Of a stretch of DNA of 64,000 nt, positions 8,966 through 18,975 are shown in pieces (the first letter of the stretch is position 1; each line of letters begins with the position of its first letter). Both the position numbers and the translations under genes were made by a program. The notes under the pieces are model-generated. The model did no database searches. It saw only the letters and a list, made by a program, of their open reading frames with translations, and was not told the origin of the DNA. The stretch covers positions 62,001-126,000 of the forward strand of contig CAVOLM010000069.1 of the NCBI GenBank assembly GCA_963696675.1, written 5' to 3'. The stretch is from DATBVX01 sp963696675 (GTDB taxonomy: Bacteria; Pseudomonadota; Gammaproteobacteria; Steroidobacterales; Steroidobacteraceae).

Positions 8966-11174
8966 TTGAGAATCACGCCCGCGAGTGGCGGCAGCGTGAT
9001 CTCCAGGGAGCAGGGAAGCTGGTGCAACGGCGCCTGCCGTGCCTCGATCGGCAACGGATTGCCGAGATTGCTGCCGCCGTAGTACTGCGAGTCGGAATTG
9101 AAGATCTCCCGATAGGTGCCCGGGACAGGAACGCCGATGCGGTGCCGTGGATCGCGGCACGGGCGTGAAGTTGAGCACCACCACGATCGTTTCCTCTTCC
9201 GAGAACCGCAGGTAGCTGAGCAGTGAGTGCGCACGATCCTCGCAATCGATCCAGCGGAAACCGCGCGGCTCGAATTCGAACCGTGACAGGGCGGTGTGCT
9301 CGCGATACAGCCGATTGAGATCGCCGACCAGGCGGCGCATGCCGGCACGAGCCGGCTCCTCGGCCAGGTACCAGGGCAGCGCCACGCGAAAGTTCCACTC
9401 CGTCGGTTGGGCAAATTCCCCACCCATGAAAAGCAGTTTCTTGCCGGGATAGGTCCACTGGTAGGCATAGAGCAGGCGCAGGTTCGCGAAGCGCTGCCAT
9501 TCATCGCCGGGCATGCGACCGAGCATCGAATGCTTGAGGTGCACGACCTCGTCGTGCGAGAAGGGCAGCACGAAGTTCTCGGTGTACGCGTACATCATGC
9601 CGAAGGTGAGCTGCTGGTGATGGTGTGAGCGGTGCACCGGATCGTGCGACATGTATTCGAGCGTGTCGTGCATCCACCCCATGTTCCATTTCATGCTGAA
9701 GCCGAGCCCACCGCTCGAGGCGGGGCGGCTCACCATCGGCCAGTCGGTGGATTCTTCCGCGAGCGTGACGCGTGCCGGGGAATTCCAGGTGCGTCACGCT
9801 GTTGAGCTCACGAATGAACTCGATCGCTTCGAGATTCCGATTACCACCCTCGCGATTCGGCACCCAGTCATCGCCCTTGCGGCTGTAGTCGAGGTACAGC
9901 ATCGAGGCGACCGCGTCGACCCTGAGGCCGTCGATGTGAAAGTCCTCGAGCCAGGAGCATGCGCTGGAGATCAGGAAGCTGCGCACCTCGTGGCGGTCGT
10001 AGTTGAACACCAGCGTGCCCCAGTCGCGATGTTCCGCCTTGCGCGGATCGGCGTACTCGTACAAGGGACTGCCGTCGAAGCGGGCGAGGGCGTGCGCATC
10101 GCGCGGGAAATGGGCCGGGACCCAATCGAGGATGACACCGATCCCAGCCCGGTGACAGCGATCGACGAACTGTCGCAGGCCATCGTGATCGCCATGGCGG
10201 CTCGTGGGGGCGAAATACCCGGTCGCCTGGTATCCCCAGGAATCATCGAGCGGATGCTCGCTGATCGGCAGCAGCTCGATGTGGGTGAACCCGAGACCCT
10301 GCACATGGGGAATGAGGCGCTCGGCAATCTCGCCATAGGTCAGGAATTCCCCGTCTTCGCTTCGCTGCCACGAGCCCAGGTGCACTTCGTAGATCGACAT
10401 CGGCGCATGCAGCCAGTCGTGGCCGCCACGCCCTGCCATCCATGCATGGTCCTGCCACGTGTGCGCGGGCGGAGCAGCAACAATGGCCGCCGTGGCAGGT
10501 CGTCGTTCGAATTGCCGCCCATAAGGGTCGGTCTTGAGGTGAATGGTGCCGTTATCGCGATTGCGGATCTCGAACTTGTAAAGAGTTCCGGGACCGATCC
10601 CCGGAATGAAGAGCTCCCACACGCCACTCGATCCGCGTATCCGCATCGGATGACGGCGACCGTCCCAGAGATTGAACGGCCCGACGACGCTGACGCGCTC
10701 CGCGTTGGGGGCCCAGACGGCGAACTGCACGCCGCCGATGCCATCGACAGCACGGGCATGAGCGCCGAGGAATTGATGCGCTCGTCGATGCACGCCGCTG
10801 TTGAACGCACTCAAGGTGCCTGCGTCGATGAGCGGCGCGAAGGCGTAGGGGTCGGCCACTTCGAATACGCCACCCGCATCGTCCTGCCACGAGACGGTGT
10901 AATGGGCTGGCAATGTTCCAGGCGTTCCATGCCAGTAGAAGAAGTCGCTCGAACCGTGCCGCTGTAACTCATGACTACGGTTGGCGCGCACCTGGTGCGT
11001 GGCCGGCAGGTAGACGATCAGCACTTCCTGGCCGACCCATTGGTGTCGTCCCAGGATGGAGTGAGGATCGTGGTGGCGGGCGTCACGGATGCGCTCGAAG
11101 TCGCGCTCCAGGCTCGCGAGCAGCTCACGCATCTCGCGCTGGCGTGTTGCAGTCATCGACTTCAAAGGTAACAT
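8944..11174 (-). CDS. glgB: 1,4-alpha-glucan branching enzyme, two frameshifts
   Basis: GH13 glycogen branching enzyme that forms alpha-1,6 branches. Corrected length is about 742 residues, close to the usual 730. An N-terminal early-set region (HHDPHSILGRH) precedes the second CBM48 (VQFAVWAPNAERVSVVGPFN), then the TIM barrel with IELLPISEHPLDDSWGYQ, nucleophile region DGLRVDAVASMLYLDYSRK, acid AEEST and FSHDEVVHLKHSM. Frames break near 9770 (one extra base between FPGT and VTLAEES) and near 9145-9152 (extra base after FTPVPR). I chose the ATG at 11174 because of an AGGCAGGG upstream; 11156 is possible. The last residues, VPGSLA, and the TAA come from the palindrome at 8880-8965. It is divergent from glgC. 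Confidence 0.93.
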
Positions 11175-11208
11175 AGCCCTGCCTTCTCGCCGGAGCACAC
11201 CTCGCCTC

Positions 11209-12481
11209 ATGCCGAAGCAACCCGCCCGCGCCTCTTCGGGTCGCTACGTCAGCCGACTGACCAGCGGCACGCTGGCCGTCATCATGGCGGGCGGGCGCGG
11301 CGAGCGTCTGAAGGCGCTCACCGATCATCGCTGCAAGCCGGCGACGCCGTTCGGCGGCAAGTTCCGCATCATCGACTTTGTCCTGTCGAACTGCGTGAAC
11401 TCCGGGCATCCGCCAGATCTGCCTGCTCACGCAGTACAAGGCGCAGTCGCTCATTCAGCACGTGCATCGCGGTTGGGGGTACTTGCGCGGTGAATTTGGC
11501 GAGTTCGTCGAGATCATCCCGGCGCAACAGCAGATCGGTGTGCATTGGTATCGCGGCACGGCCGACTCCGTGTACCAGAACATGGATCTCATCCGTTCGC
11601 ATCGGCCGACGCACGTGCTGGTGCTGGCGGGCGATCACATCTACAAGATGGACTACGGTCCGATGATCGCCTACCACGTCGAAAAGGGCGCCGACATCAC
11701 CGTTGGCGTGGTGCAGGTGCCGCGCGAACAGGCCCGTGGGTTCGGCGTGATGACCACGACGGAATGGAACCGGATCATCAAGTTCGCCGAGAAGCCTGCG
11801 AACCCGGATCCGATTCCCGGCCGCAATGACGTCGCACTCGCTTCGATGGGTATCTATGTTTTCAACACACGGCTGTTGGAAAAACTGCTCACTGCCGACA
11901 CCGAAAATCGCGAATCCGCACACGACTTCGGCCGTAACATCATTCCGGACGCCATCGAGCGCCTGCAGGTGTTCGCGTACCCGTTCCAGGACGTGCGTAC
12001 GCGCGCGCAGAGCTATTGGCGCGATGTCGGCAATGTCGATGCCTACTACGAAGCCAACATGGAGCTGGTGCACGTCGATCCGGAGCTCAACGTCTACGAT
12101 CAGCAGTGGCCGATCTGGACTTACCAGCTGCAGCAGCCGCCCGCGAAGTTCGTGCTCGACGAGGAGGGCAGGCGGGGCATGGCCGTGAACTCGATGATCT
12201 CGAGCGGCGCGATCATTTCGGGTGCCTCGGTAAACCAGTCGTTGCTGTTTTCGGGCGTACACGTCCAGGAGCGCAGCCAGATCGACAGATCAGTCGTCCT
12301 TCCGGACGTCGACATCGGGCAACGCTGCATGATCCGTCACGCGATCCTCGATGAAGGCTGCGAGATCCCGGACGGCATGCGCATCGGGCTCGACGCCGAG
12401 GCCGATGCGCGTCGCTTTCACGTCACCGAGCAGGGCGTCGTGCTCGTCACCGCCGACATGTTGAGAGATCTCGAGGGGTGA
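11209..12481 (+). CDS. glgC: Glucose-1-phosphate adenylyltransferase, one frameshift
   Basis: Makes ADP-glucose, the donor for GlgA, and is usually the controlled step of bacterial glycogen synthesis. Corrected length is about 423 residues (E. coli about 431). It shows the nucleotide-binding start AVIMAGGRGERL, TPFGGKFRIIDFVLSNCVNS, LVLAGDHIYKMDYG, FAEKPANPDP and the C-terminal left-handed beta-helix repeats (SQIDRSVVLPDVDIGQRCM). The frame breaks at the GGG run 11404-11406: one extra G; removal restores GIRQICLLTQYKAQSLIQH. It leads a four-gene run (glgC, GH57, malQ, lipoprotein). The start overlaps the divergent glgB leader. The glgC stop overlaps the GTG start of the next gene. Confidence 0.95.
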
Positions 12482-14178
12482 GCGAGGCCGAGCCGTTGCG
12501 CGTGGTGCTGTGCTGGCACATGCACCAGCCGCAATACCAGGACCTGATCACGGACGAGCACGTGTTGCCGTGGACCTACCTGCACGCCATCAAGGATTAC
12601 GTCGACATGGCGGTGCACCTGGAAGCGCAGCCCGGTGCTGCAGCGGTGGTCAACTTCTCGCCGATCCTGCTCGAACAGATCCGCACCTACAGCGCCCAGA
12701 TCTCCGCGTGGCAGCGCACCGGTGCGCCGATCCGCGATCCGGTGCTCGCGCTCCTCACGCCTGATGGAATCCCCCAGGATGCGAATCTGCGTGCAGAGGC
12801 GATTCGCACCTGCCTCAAAGCCAACCGCGAACGCCTCATCGAGCGCTTCGCGCCTTACAAGGCACTGGCGGCTCTCGCGGATGCCTTTCTCGAAAAGGAT
12901 GCAGCGGCCTACGCGTCACGCCAGTTCGTGCTGGACCTTGCGGTCTGGTATCACCTCGCATGGCTCGGCGAGACCGTCCGACTCGGCGATTCGCGAGCGG
13001 GCGAGCTCATCGCCAAGGAGCGCGATTTCAGCGCGGCTGATGGCCGGCTGCTCATCGAGATCATCGGTGACATTCTCTCCGGCCTTGTGCCGCGCTATCG
13101 GCGTCTGCTCGGCAGCGGGCAGGTCGAGCTGTCGGTAACGCCCTGGGGGCATCCGATCCTGCCGTTGATGCTCGACTTCAGGAGCGCGCGTGAATCGCAG
13201 CCAGCGCTCGAGTTGCCCGCCGAACGCGAGTACCCGGGAGGCGACGATCGGGCGCGCTGGCACATCGCCCGTGCGATCCAGTCCTTCGTGGAGTCGTTTG
13301 GCGTGCGCCCCAAGGGATGCTGGCCAGCCGAGGGCGGCGTCAGCGAGCGCACGCTCGCGCTGTTCGACGAATTCGGCTTCGACTGGATCGCGACGGGCGG
13401 AGCGGTTCTACGCAACAGCCTGGCGGCATTGGGCGCATCCGATGCTGAGCGCAGCGCCGCTCGGCTGCACCGTCCGTATCACCTGGCAGATGGTCGCGTG
13501 CGCTGTTTCTTCCGGAACGATGCCCTGTCCGATCTCATCGGCTTCACCTATTCGAAATGGCACGGCGATGACGCTGCCGCCAACCTGGTCGAGCACCTCG
13601 AACACCTGCACAAGGTGCTGCCTCCCGAGCAGGAGCACGTGGTCGCGATCGTGCTCGATGGTGAGAACGCCTGGGAGTACTACCCATTCAACGGCTACTA
13701 CTTCCTCAAGGCGCTGTACGAGAAGCTCGCCGAGCATCCGCAGATCCGGCTCACGACGTTCTCGCGCTGCCTCGCCGACGGAGTGAGCGCAGGTGAGTTG
13801 CAGAGACTGATCGCGGGCAGCTGGGTCTATGGGAATTTCTCGACCTGGATCGGCCATCCGGGCAAGAACCGGGCATGGGAAATGCTGTGCGAGGCCAAGC
13901 GTGCCTTCGACCGCGTCGTGGTAGAGGGCTCTCTCTCCGAAGAGGAACAGAACGCTGCCGAGCGCCAGCTGGGTGTATGCGAGGGCTCGGACTGGTGCTG
14001 GTGGTTCGGCGATGAGAATCCTGCCGAATCGGTGCGTGCCTTCGACGCCTTGTATCGACGTCACCTCGCGAACCTGTACCGGATCCTGGAAGAGGAAGCG
14101 CCCGCCCTGCTCGGTGAAACGATCGCGTACGGCCACGGGACTCCCGAAGTGGGTGGCGTCATGAAGCGCAGTGCATGA
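12478..14178 (+). CDS. Glycoside hydrolase family 57 (alpha-amylase/branching-type)
   Basis: A 566-residue GH57 enzyme acting on alpha-glucans in the cytoplasm (no signal peptide). Family motifs are CWHMHQPQYQD at residues about 11-20, WPAEGGVSE with the probable nucleophile Glu285, GFDWIATGG, and VLDGENAWEYYPFNG with the probable acid Asp394. GH57 includes amylases, 4-alpha-glucanotransferases and branching enzymes; sequence alone does not choose between them. Start is GTG 12478, overlapping the glgC stop as GTGA. The stop overlaps the malQ start as ATGA, so all three are translationally coupled and likely act together on glycogen or maltodextrin. Confidence 0.93.
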   Translation: MSEAEPLRVVLCWHMHQPQYQDLITDEHVLPWTYLHAIKDYVDMAVHLEAQPGAAAVVNFSPILLEQIRTYSAQISAWQRTGAPIRDPVLALLTPDGIPQDANLRAEAIRTCLKANRERLIERFAPYKALAALADAFLEKDAAAYASRQFVLDLAVWYHLAWLGETVRLGDSRAGELIAKERDFSAADGRLLIEIIGDILSGLVPRYRRLLGSGQVELSVTPWGHPILPLMLDFRSARESQPALELPAEREYPGGDDRARWHIARAIQSFVESFGVRPKGCWPAEGGVSERTLALFDEFGFDWIATGGAVLRNSLAALGASDAERSAARLHRPYHLADGRVRCFFRNDALSDLIGFTYSKWHGDDAAANLVEHLEHLHKVLPPEQEHVVAIVLDGENAWEYYPFNGYYFLKALYEKLAEHPQIRLTTFSRCLADGVSAGELQRLIAGSWVYGNFSTWIGHPGKNRAWEMLCEAKRAFDRVVVEGSLSEEEQNAAERQLGVCEGSDWCWWFGDENPAESVRAFDALYRRHLANLYRILEEEAPALLGETIAYGHGTPEVGGVMKRSA

Positions 14179-15644
14179 GCGCGCTCGATCGGCGCCGCGC
14201 CGGCGTGCTGCTGCATCCCACTTCGCTGCCCGGAGCACAGTCCGGCGGTGCACTGGGAGCCAACGCCAGGCGTTTCGTCGATCTCATCGCTGACAGCGGA
14301 TTCAGCGTCTGGCAGATGCTGCCGGTGGGGCCAGTCGCTGCCGATCGTTCCCCGTATTTCTCGCGCTCCGTCCATGCCGGCAACGTCGACCTGATCGACC
14401 TGGACGAACTCGCGACACGCGGCTGGACCCGCGCCGAGGCCTCACCACATGCCGGCGAACCGGCTGCGCACTTTCGCGCGCGCAAGCTCCTCGAGGCACT
14501 GATCGGCTTCGAGAACCAGGCCGATCACGCTACGCGGCAGGACTTCTCCTCTTTTCTCGCCGCACACCGACACTGGCTGATCGATGATGGCTTGTTCCTT
14601 GCGCTCAAGGCCCAGCATCAGGGCCGGCCGTGGTGGCAGTGGCAGCCGGAGCTTCGCGACCGTGCGCCCGCGGCTATCGCCGACGCGCACAGACGCCATG
14701 CCGCGACCATCGAACAGTTCGCCTTCGAACAGTATCTGTTTCATTGTCAGTGGCAGGCGCTGCGAGCGCACGCCCGCGCACGGGGTGTCCTGTTGTTTGG
14801 CGACATCCCGATCTACGTCGCTCACGACAGCGTCGAGGTCTGGGCACATCGCGACAATTTCCAGCTCGATACGGCGGGCCAGCCGGTCGGGATTTCCGGC
14901 GTGCCGCCCGACTACTTCTCCGCGGATGGGCAGGTGTGGGGAAATCCGCTCTACAACTGGTCCGCGCAGGAGCGTGACGGGTTCAAATGGTGGATCGCGC
15001 GCTTCGCGACGCAGCTCGAGCGCTTCGACCTGCTGCGGATCGATCACTTCCGCGGCCTCGAATCCTACTGGGCCATTCCATCAGGCGCGGCAAGCGGGCG
15101 CGACGGTGAATGGCGGTCTGCGCCGGGCGAGAAACTTCTCCGCACGCTGCAGAGCGGTCTCGGACGTCTGCCGGTCATCGCTGAAGACCTCGGCGTCATC
15201 ACGCCGGCGGTCGAGCGGTTGCGCGATGCGTTCCATCTGCCCGGCATGCGCATCCTGCAATTCGCATTCGATGGCACGCCCACCAACCCATATCTGCCGC
15301 ACAATCACAGTCGCAATTGCGTCGTGTATACCGGCACGCACGATAACGACACGACGCGCGGCTGGAGCGATTCACTCGATGCGACTACACGCCAGCGAGT
15401 AGCGGACTACTACGGCACCGCAACCGACCAGGTGCCGCAGGCGCTCGTGCGCAGCGCGCTCGGCTCCGTGGCAAGGCTCGCCGTCCTGCCGCTTCAGGAC
15501 CTGCTGGGCCTGGACTCGCGTGCGCGCATGAATACTCCAGCGACCATCACGGGTAATTGGTCCTGGTCCTTCTCCTGGGACGAGGTGCCATCTCAGTTCG
15601 TCACCGATTGGCGGCATCTAAACGTCACGTACGGCCGGGCGTAG
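14175..15644 (+). CDS. malQ: 4-alpha-glucanotransferase (amylomaltase)
   Basis: GH77 disproportionating enzyme that moves maltodextrin segments between glucans. It has 489 residues, typical of the short bacterial type. The start RRAGVLLHPTSLPG, SPYFSRSVHAGN, GDIPIYVAHDS, LLRIDHFRGLESYW (nucleophile Asp290), AEDLGVITPAV (acid/base Glu337) and YTGTHDNDTTRGW (Asp390) are all intact. The ATG overlaps the GH57 stop by four bases. With GlgP it would let the cell recycle short maltodextrins. Confidence 0.97.
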   Translation: MSALDRRRAGVLLHPTSLPGAQSGGALGANARRFVDLIADSGFSVWQMLPVGPVAADRSPYFSRSVHAGNVDLIDLDELATRGWTRAEASPHAGEPAAHFRARKLLEALIGFENQADHATRQDFSSFLAAHRHWLIDDGLFLALKAQHQGRPWWQWQPELRDRAPAAIADAHRRHAATIEQFAFEQYLFHCQWQALRAHARARGVLLFGDIPIYVAHDSVEVWAHRDNFQLDTAGQPVGISGVPPDYFSADGQVWGNPLYNWSAQERDGFKWWIARFATQLERFDLLRIDHFRGLESYWAIPSGAASGRDGEWRSAPGEKLLRTLQSGLGRLPVIAEDLGVITPAVERLRDAFHLPGMRILQFAFDGTPTNPYLPHNHSRNCVVYTGTHDNDTTRGWSDSLDATTRQRVADYYGTATDQVPQALVRSALGSVARLAVLPLQDLLGLDSRARMNTPATITGNWSWSFSWDEVPSQFVTDWRHLNVTYGRA

Positions 15645-15689
15645 ACTATTCCCGCGCCGTGCCGGCCTGAAAACGAAAGGGAGAGGCAG

Positions 15690-16175
15690 ATGCGATGGAG
15701 TGTAGGCCTGATGGCAGCCGCGCTGGTCGCCGCGTGCGCAGCGACCAAACTCGAGGCTCCGAATCTTCACGTCGTGAACATGGAGATGCTGGAAAGCAGC
15801 AGTTTCTTTACGCAACGCGTGAAAGTGCGCGTGCACGTGCAGAATCCCAATGACATCGAGCTCCCGATCAAGGGGGTGAGCGCGACGCTCTTCGTGCAAG
15901 GTGAAAAGTTCGCCACCGGCGTGTCGGCAGAGCCCTTTACGGTGCCGGCGTTCGGCGAGGGGGAGTTCGACCTGCTGGTCGACGCGAGCGTGGCGGGCGC
16001 GCTGATCCGCATCCTCGGCAAGGGCAAATCCGATCAGTTGATGCAGAGCGGCCTCGACTATCGGCTGACAGGCAAGGTCAGCCTGGCCTCTGGAATGATC
16101 CGTTCGATCCCGTTCGATGAGACGGGCACGCTCAAGCCGCCGGATTCGACTGCGCCGCCGCAGTCACCGCCCTGA
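15690..16175 (+). CDS. LEA type 2 family lipoprotein
   Basis: A 161-residue protein with a lipobox ALVAAC (acylated Cys16) after a short signal peptide. It is then a single LEA14/WHy-type immunoglobulin-like domain, recognisable by VRVHVQNPNDIELPIKGVSATLFVQG and by FGEGEFDLLVDASV. Such lipoproteins are linked to envelope stability or desiccation tolerance; the exact role is unknown. It follows malQ by 45 bases with a good AAGGGAG ribosome site and may be the tail of the glgC operon. The C-terminus is proline-rich (DSTAPPQSPP). Confidence 0.88.
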   Translation: MRWSVGLMAAALVAACAATKLEAPNLHVVNMEMLESSSFFTQRVKVRVHVQNPNDIELPIKGVSATLFVQGEKFATGVSAEPFTVPAFGEGEFDLLVDASVAGALIRILGKGKSDQLMQSGLDYRLTGKVSLASGMIRSIPFDETGTLKPPDSTAPPQSPP

Positions 16176-16188
16176 AACCCCGGCCGGT

Positions 16189-16206
16189 GAGCAGCTCGGG
16201 CTGCTC
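16189..16206. terminator. Hairpin between convergent genes
   Basis: A perfect 7-bp stem, gagcagc (16189-16195) with gctgctc (16200-16206) and a tcgg loop, fills the short gap between the LEA14 lipoprotein gene and the converging ATP-grasp gene. There is no T-run on either side, so it would be an unconventional bidirectional terminator or just a 3'-end stabiliser. Confidence 0.45.
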
Positions 16207-17427
16207 CTACGCAGCGTGCACGCGCACGGTCTCGCCGATCGTGTTCATGATGTAACGCAGCTGGTCGTAGTCGGGATGGCGGACTCGCATCCACGCATTC
16301 GCCATGTATCCAGCTTCGACGGGTTGCGTCGGGGTGCCTGCAGGCGGCAGGTGCGCGGCGACGATGCATTCGCCGAACTCGCGTCCAATGCGATCCATGC
16401 CCTCATAGCCGGAGATGCGCCCGTCCCGATCCGGGCGCAGCGCGATCATGCCGCAGGCATAGCGGCGTGATGGCCGCTGGCCGATGCGGCCGTGAACCAG
16501 CGCCATCGCCCACTCGCGATAGATGTCGAAATCATTGCCCGCGTTGTACACGTCCCATTGACCGACGCCCGGCGGACGGCAGCCGATTTCCGAGAACTTC
16601 AGGCCCTTGGGTCCGAAAAACCACTCCATGTGCGTGGCCGAACTCCCGATGCCGAGCGCCTTGATGACCTTGCGCGCGAGTAGCTTCACCTCGTTGTAGC
16701 CCGGCGCATCGACGCGGTTGGTCGAGACGATCTGCGGCGATATCCAGCGTTCGCGCATCGCTTCGAGGACGTTCGGGTAGTAGTGGCTGATGAACTCGTG
16801 CACCACTTCGCCACGGATCGTGAGCGTGTCGAGAAATCCCTCGTGTCCCTCGATGAATTCCTCCACGGCAACCGATTGGCCACGATCGATCCCGAACTCG
16901 CGGATCGCGCGTTCCAGCTCGGCGTCATTCGAGACCTTGGTAGTACCGGCAGCGCCAGCTCCCGCGCGCGGCTTGAAGATGAGCGGGTAACCGACGTGCG
17001 CAGCGAACTCGCGCGCGGCTTGTGGCGATTCGATGCTGCTCGATTGCGCGCAAGGTACCCCAGCCGCGCGCAGTGCCTCTTTCATCGAGGGCTTGTCGCG
17101 ACATAGCCAGGCGGTCTGCACGCTGGTGCCGGGGATTCCGCACGCTTCGCGGACCTTGGCGGTGGGCATGATGTGCGCCTCGACCGTCGCTTCCAGACGA
17201 TCGACCCACACGCGCTTCTGAATGCGGCGCACGGCTTCGAGCAATGAAGGCTCGTGCACGACCGATTGGACCTGCTCGTAGTCCGCCAGCCAATGACGCA
17301 GCTCGCCATCGAGATAGGCGATCGGCCGCTCACCGATGCCTACGACGCGCGCGCCCACCGAGTGCAGGCCGCGCACGAACTCGCGCTGGTTATGCGGAAA
17401 TGCGGGCTCGACGAAAATGACGTTCAT
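16207..17427 (-). CDS. ATP-grasp ligase A, downstream of glgA
   Basis: A 406-residue ATP-grasp enzyme. The N-terminal Rossmann-like pre-ATP domain begins MNVIFVEPAFPHNQREFVRG. The ATP-grasp fold spans about residues 115-330, with YPLIFKPRAGAGAAGTTKV (nucleotide-binding lysine and loop), VEEFIEGHEGFLDTL and EIGCRPPG near the Mg site. It is coupled to glgA by an ATGA overlap (17424-17427), so it is made with glycogen synthase. It is clearly paralogous to the ligase at 18976-20194: both are about 406 residues and share the RPPG, FDxYREWA and RRY positions. The reaction is unknown: members of the fold join a carboxylate to an amine or thiol through an acyl-phosphate. Confidence 0.9.
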   Translation of the reverse strand: MNVIFVEPAFPHNQREFVRGLHSVGARVVGIGERPIAYLDGELRHWLADYEQVQSVVHEPSLLEAVRRIQKRVWVDRLEATVEAHIMPTAKVREACGIPGTSVQTAWLCRDKPSMKEALRAAGVPCAQSSSIESPQAAREFAAHVGYPLIFKPRAGAGAAGTTKVSNDAELERAIREFGIDRGQSVAVEEFIEGHEGFLDTLTIRGEVVHEFISHYYPNVLEAMRERWISPQIVSTNRVDAPGYNEVKLLARKVIKALGIGSSATHMEWFFGPKGLKFSEIGCRPPGVGQWDVYNAGNDFDIYREWAMALVHGRIGQRPSRRYACGMIALRPDRDGRISGYEGMDRIGREFGECIVAAHLPPAGTPTQPVEAGYMANAWMRVRHPDYDQLRYIMNTIGETVRVHAA

Positions 17428-18887
17428 GTGCCCACCAATCGCGAGTACAAGTCAACGTACTGCGCGCCCTGCTTCTCCCAGGAAAAATCCTGTGCCATTC
17501 CATTGAGCATGAGACGCGTCCACGCAGCGCGATTCTGGTACAGGCCGACCGCCGCATTGATCGCCCAGGCGGCGGCCCGCGGATTGTAGTCGTTGAAGAT
17601 GATGCCGGTGCCCGTTCCGGTATCGGGATCGTAGAGCTGAACGGAATCGGCCAGGCCGCCGGTCCGGCGCACGATCGGAACCGTGCCGTACTTGAGGCTA
17701 TACATCTGGTTGAGACCGCAGGGCTCGTAGAGCGAGGGCATCAGGAACACGTCGCTCGCCGCCTCGATCAGGTGCGCGAGCTTCTCGCTGTAGCCGCGAT
17801 GAAAGACGATCTTGCCGCGGTGCGCGCGCTGCAGATTGGTGAAGAATTCCTCGTAGCGCAACTCTCCGCTGCCGAGGACCACGGCGCGCAGATTGCGATT
17901 GGCGAGCACCCGCGGGAGGGCCTCGAACAACAGATCGATCCCTTTCTGCACCGTCAGGCGGGTGACCATGCCGAGGAGGGGAACACGCCGCCCGAGCTCG
18001 AGCTTCAGTGTCCGCATCAGGAACTGTTTCATCCGCGTCTTGCCCGCAAGATCTTCGGCGCTGTAGTGGTGGGGCAGATGAGGATCGGTGGCCGGGTTCC
18101 ACTCCGTGTAGTCCACGCCGTTGAGAATGCCGATGACGGCCGCGCCCCGCGCCCGCAGCGCGCCCTGCAGACCCATGCCGTACTCGTCCGTGCAGATCTC
18201 GCGTGCATAGGTCGGACTCACCGTCGTGATGACGTCCGCGTAGAGGATGCCGTGCCGCAGTGAGTTGATGCGCCCGGTGCGCAGCTCATCCTGGTGCAGC
18301 AGGTGCTGTGCGTCACCGAGACCGAGATCGCTTGCGGAGGCCGCAGGGAAGATTCCCTGGTAGCCGATGTTGTGAATCGTCAGGACGGTGCGAGTCTCGG
18401 CAAACAGCCGGTCCCAGGCGTAGACCGAGCGCAGATACAGTGGCGCGAAAGCGGTGTGCCAGTCGTTGCAGTGAAAGATCTGCGGTGCGAAACCGCCGCG
18501 CTGGCAGGTTTCGATCGCCGCGCGTGTCAGGAGGAGAAACCGCAGGTGTTCATCGGCCCCGGCGCTGTAGATCCCGGGCCGGTTGTACAGGGCGGGGCAG
18601 TGCACGAGATTGACGGAGAGCGAAGAGCCTGGCAGTCGCGCGGTGATGATGGAGAACGTAAAGCGATGCGTGCCGAGTGCAACGGGCACATCCTTCAGCC
18701 CTTCGAGCGGTACCAGCTCGAGCGCACTGGTGTTGATGCTGGAGTAGAAGGGCAGGAACAAGCGCACGTCGTGTCCCTGGCCATGCAGGTAACGCGGCAA
18801 GGCGCTCGAGACGTCAGCAAGCCCGCCGGTCTTCGCCAGGGGTGCGACCTCCGAGGCCACGAAACAGATTCGCAGTGGCGCGGGCAT
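17424..18887 (-). CDS. glgA: Glycogen synthase (ADP-glucose type)
   Basis: GT5 enzyme that elongates glycogen from ADP-glucose. Length 487, close to the usual 477. Residues 19-23 form the KTGGL motif for ADP-glucose binding. HCNDWHTAF, LTIHNIGYQG, VITTVSPTYAREI, GILNGVDYTEWNPATDP, and the C-terminal MPSLYEPCGLNQMYSLKYGT with GGLADSV are all present and intact. It heads a two-gene minus-strand unit with ATP-grasp ligase A and is divergent from ligase B. Start is the ATG at 18887. Confidence 0.97.
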   Translation of the reverse strand: MPAPLRICFVASEVAPLAKTGGLADVSSALPRYLHGQGHDVRLFLPFYSSINTSALELVPLEGLKDVPVALGTHRFTFSIITARLPGSSLSVNLVHCPALYNRPGIYSAGADEHLRFLLLTRAAIETCQRGGFAPQIFHCNDWHTAFAPLYLRSVYAWDRLFAETRTVLTIHNIGYQGIFPAASASDLGLGDAQHLLHQDELRTGRINSLRHGILYADVITTVSPTYAREICTDEYGMGLQGALRARGAAVIGILNGVDYTEWNPATDPHLPHHYSAEDLAGKTRMKQFLMRTLKLELGRRVPLLGMVTRLTVQKGIDLLFEALPRVLANRNLRAVVLGSGELRYEEFFTNLQRAHRGKIVFHRGYSEKLAHLIEAASDVFLMPSLYEPCGLNQMYSLKYGTVPIVRRTGGLADSVQLYDPDTGTGTGIIFNDYNPRAAAWAINAAVGLYQNRAAWTRLMLNGMAQDFSWEKQGAQYVDLYSRLVGT

Positions 18888-18975
18888 GCGGGATCAGTGT
18901 AACAAGCCTAAACTGCGGCAAAAGGGAAAGGCCGCGGCCGCCGGGTCGCCGGCCACAAATCCAGAGAGCGACAGC

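Noticed and set aside
9651..10967. 438-codon plus-strand open frame
   Set aside because: Antisense to glgB, whose catalytic motifs are clear.
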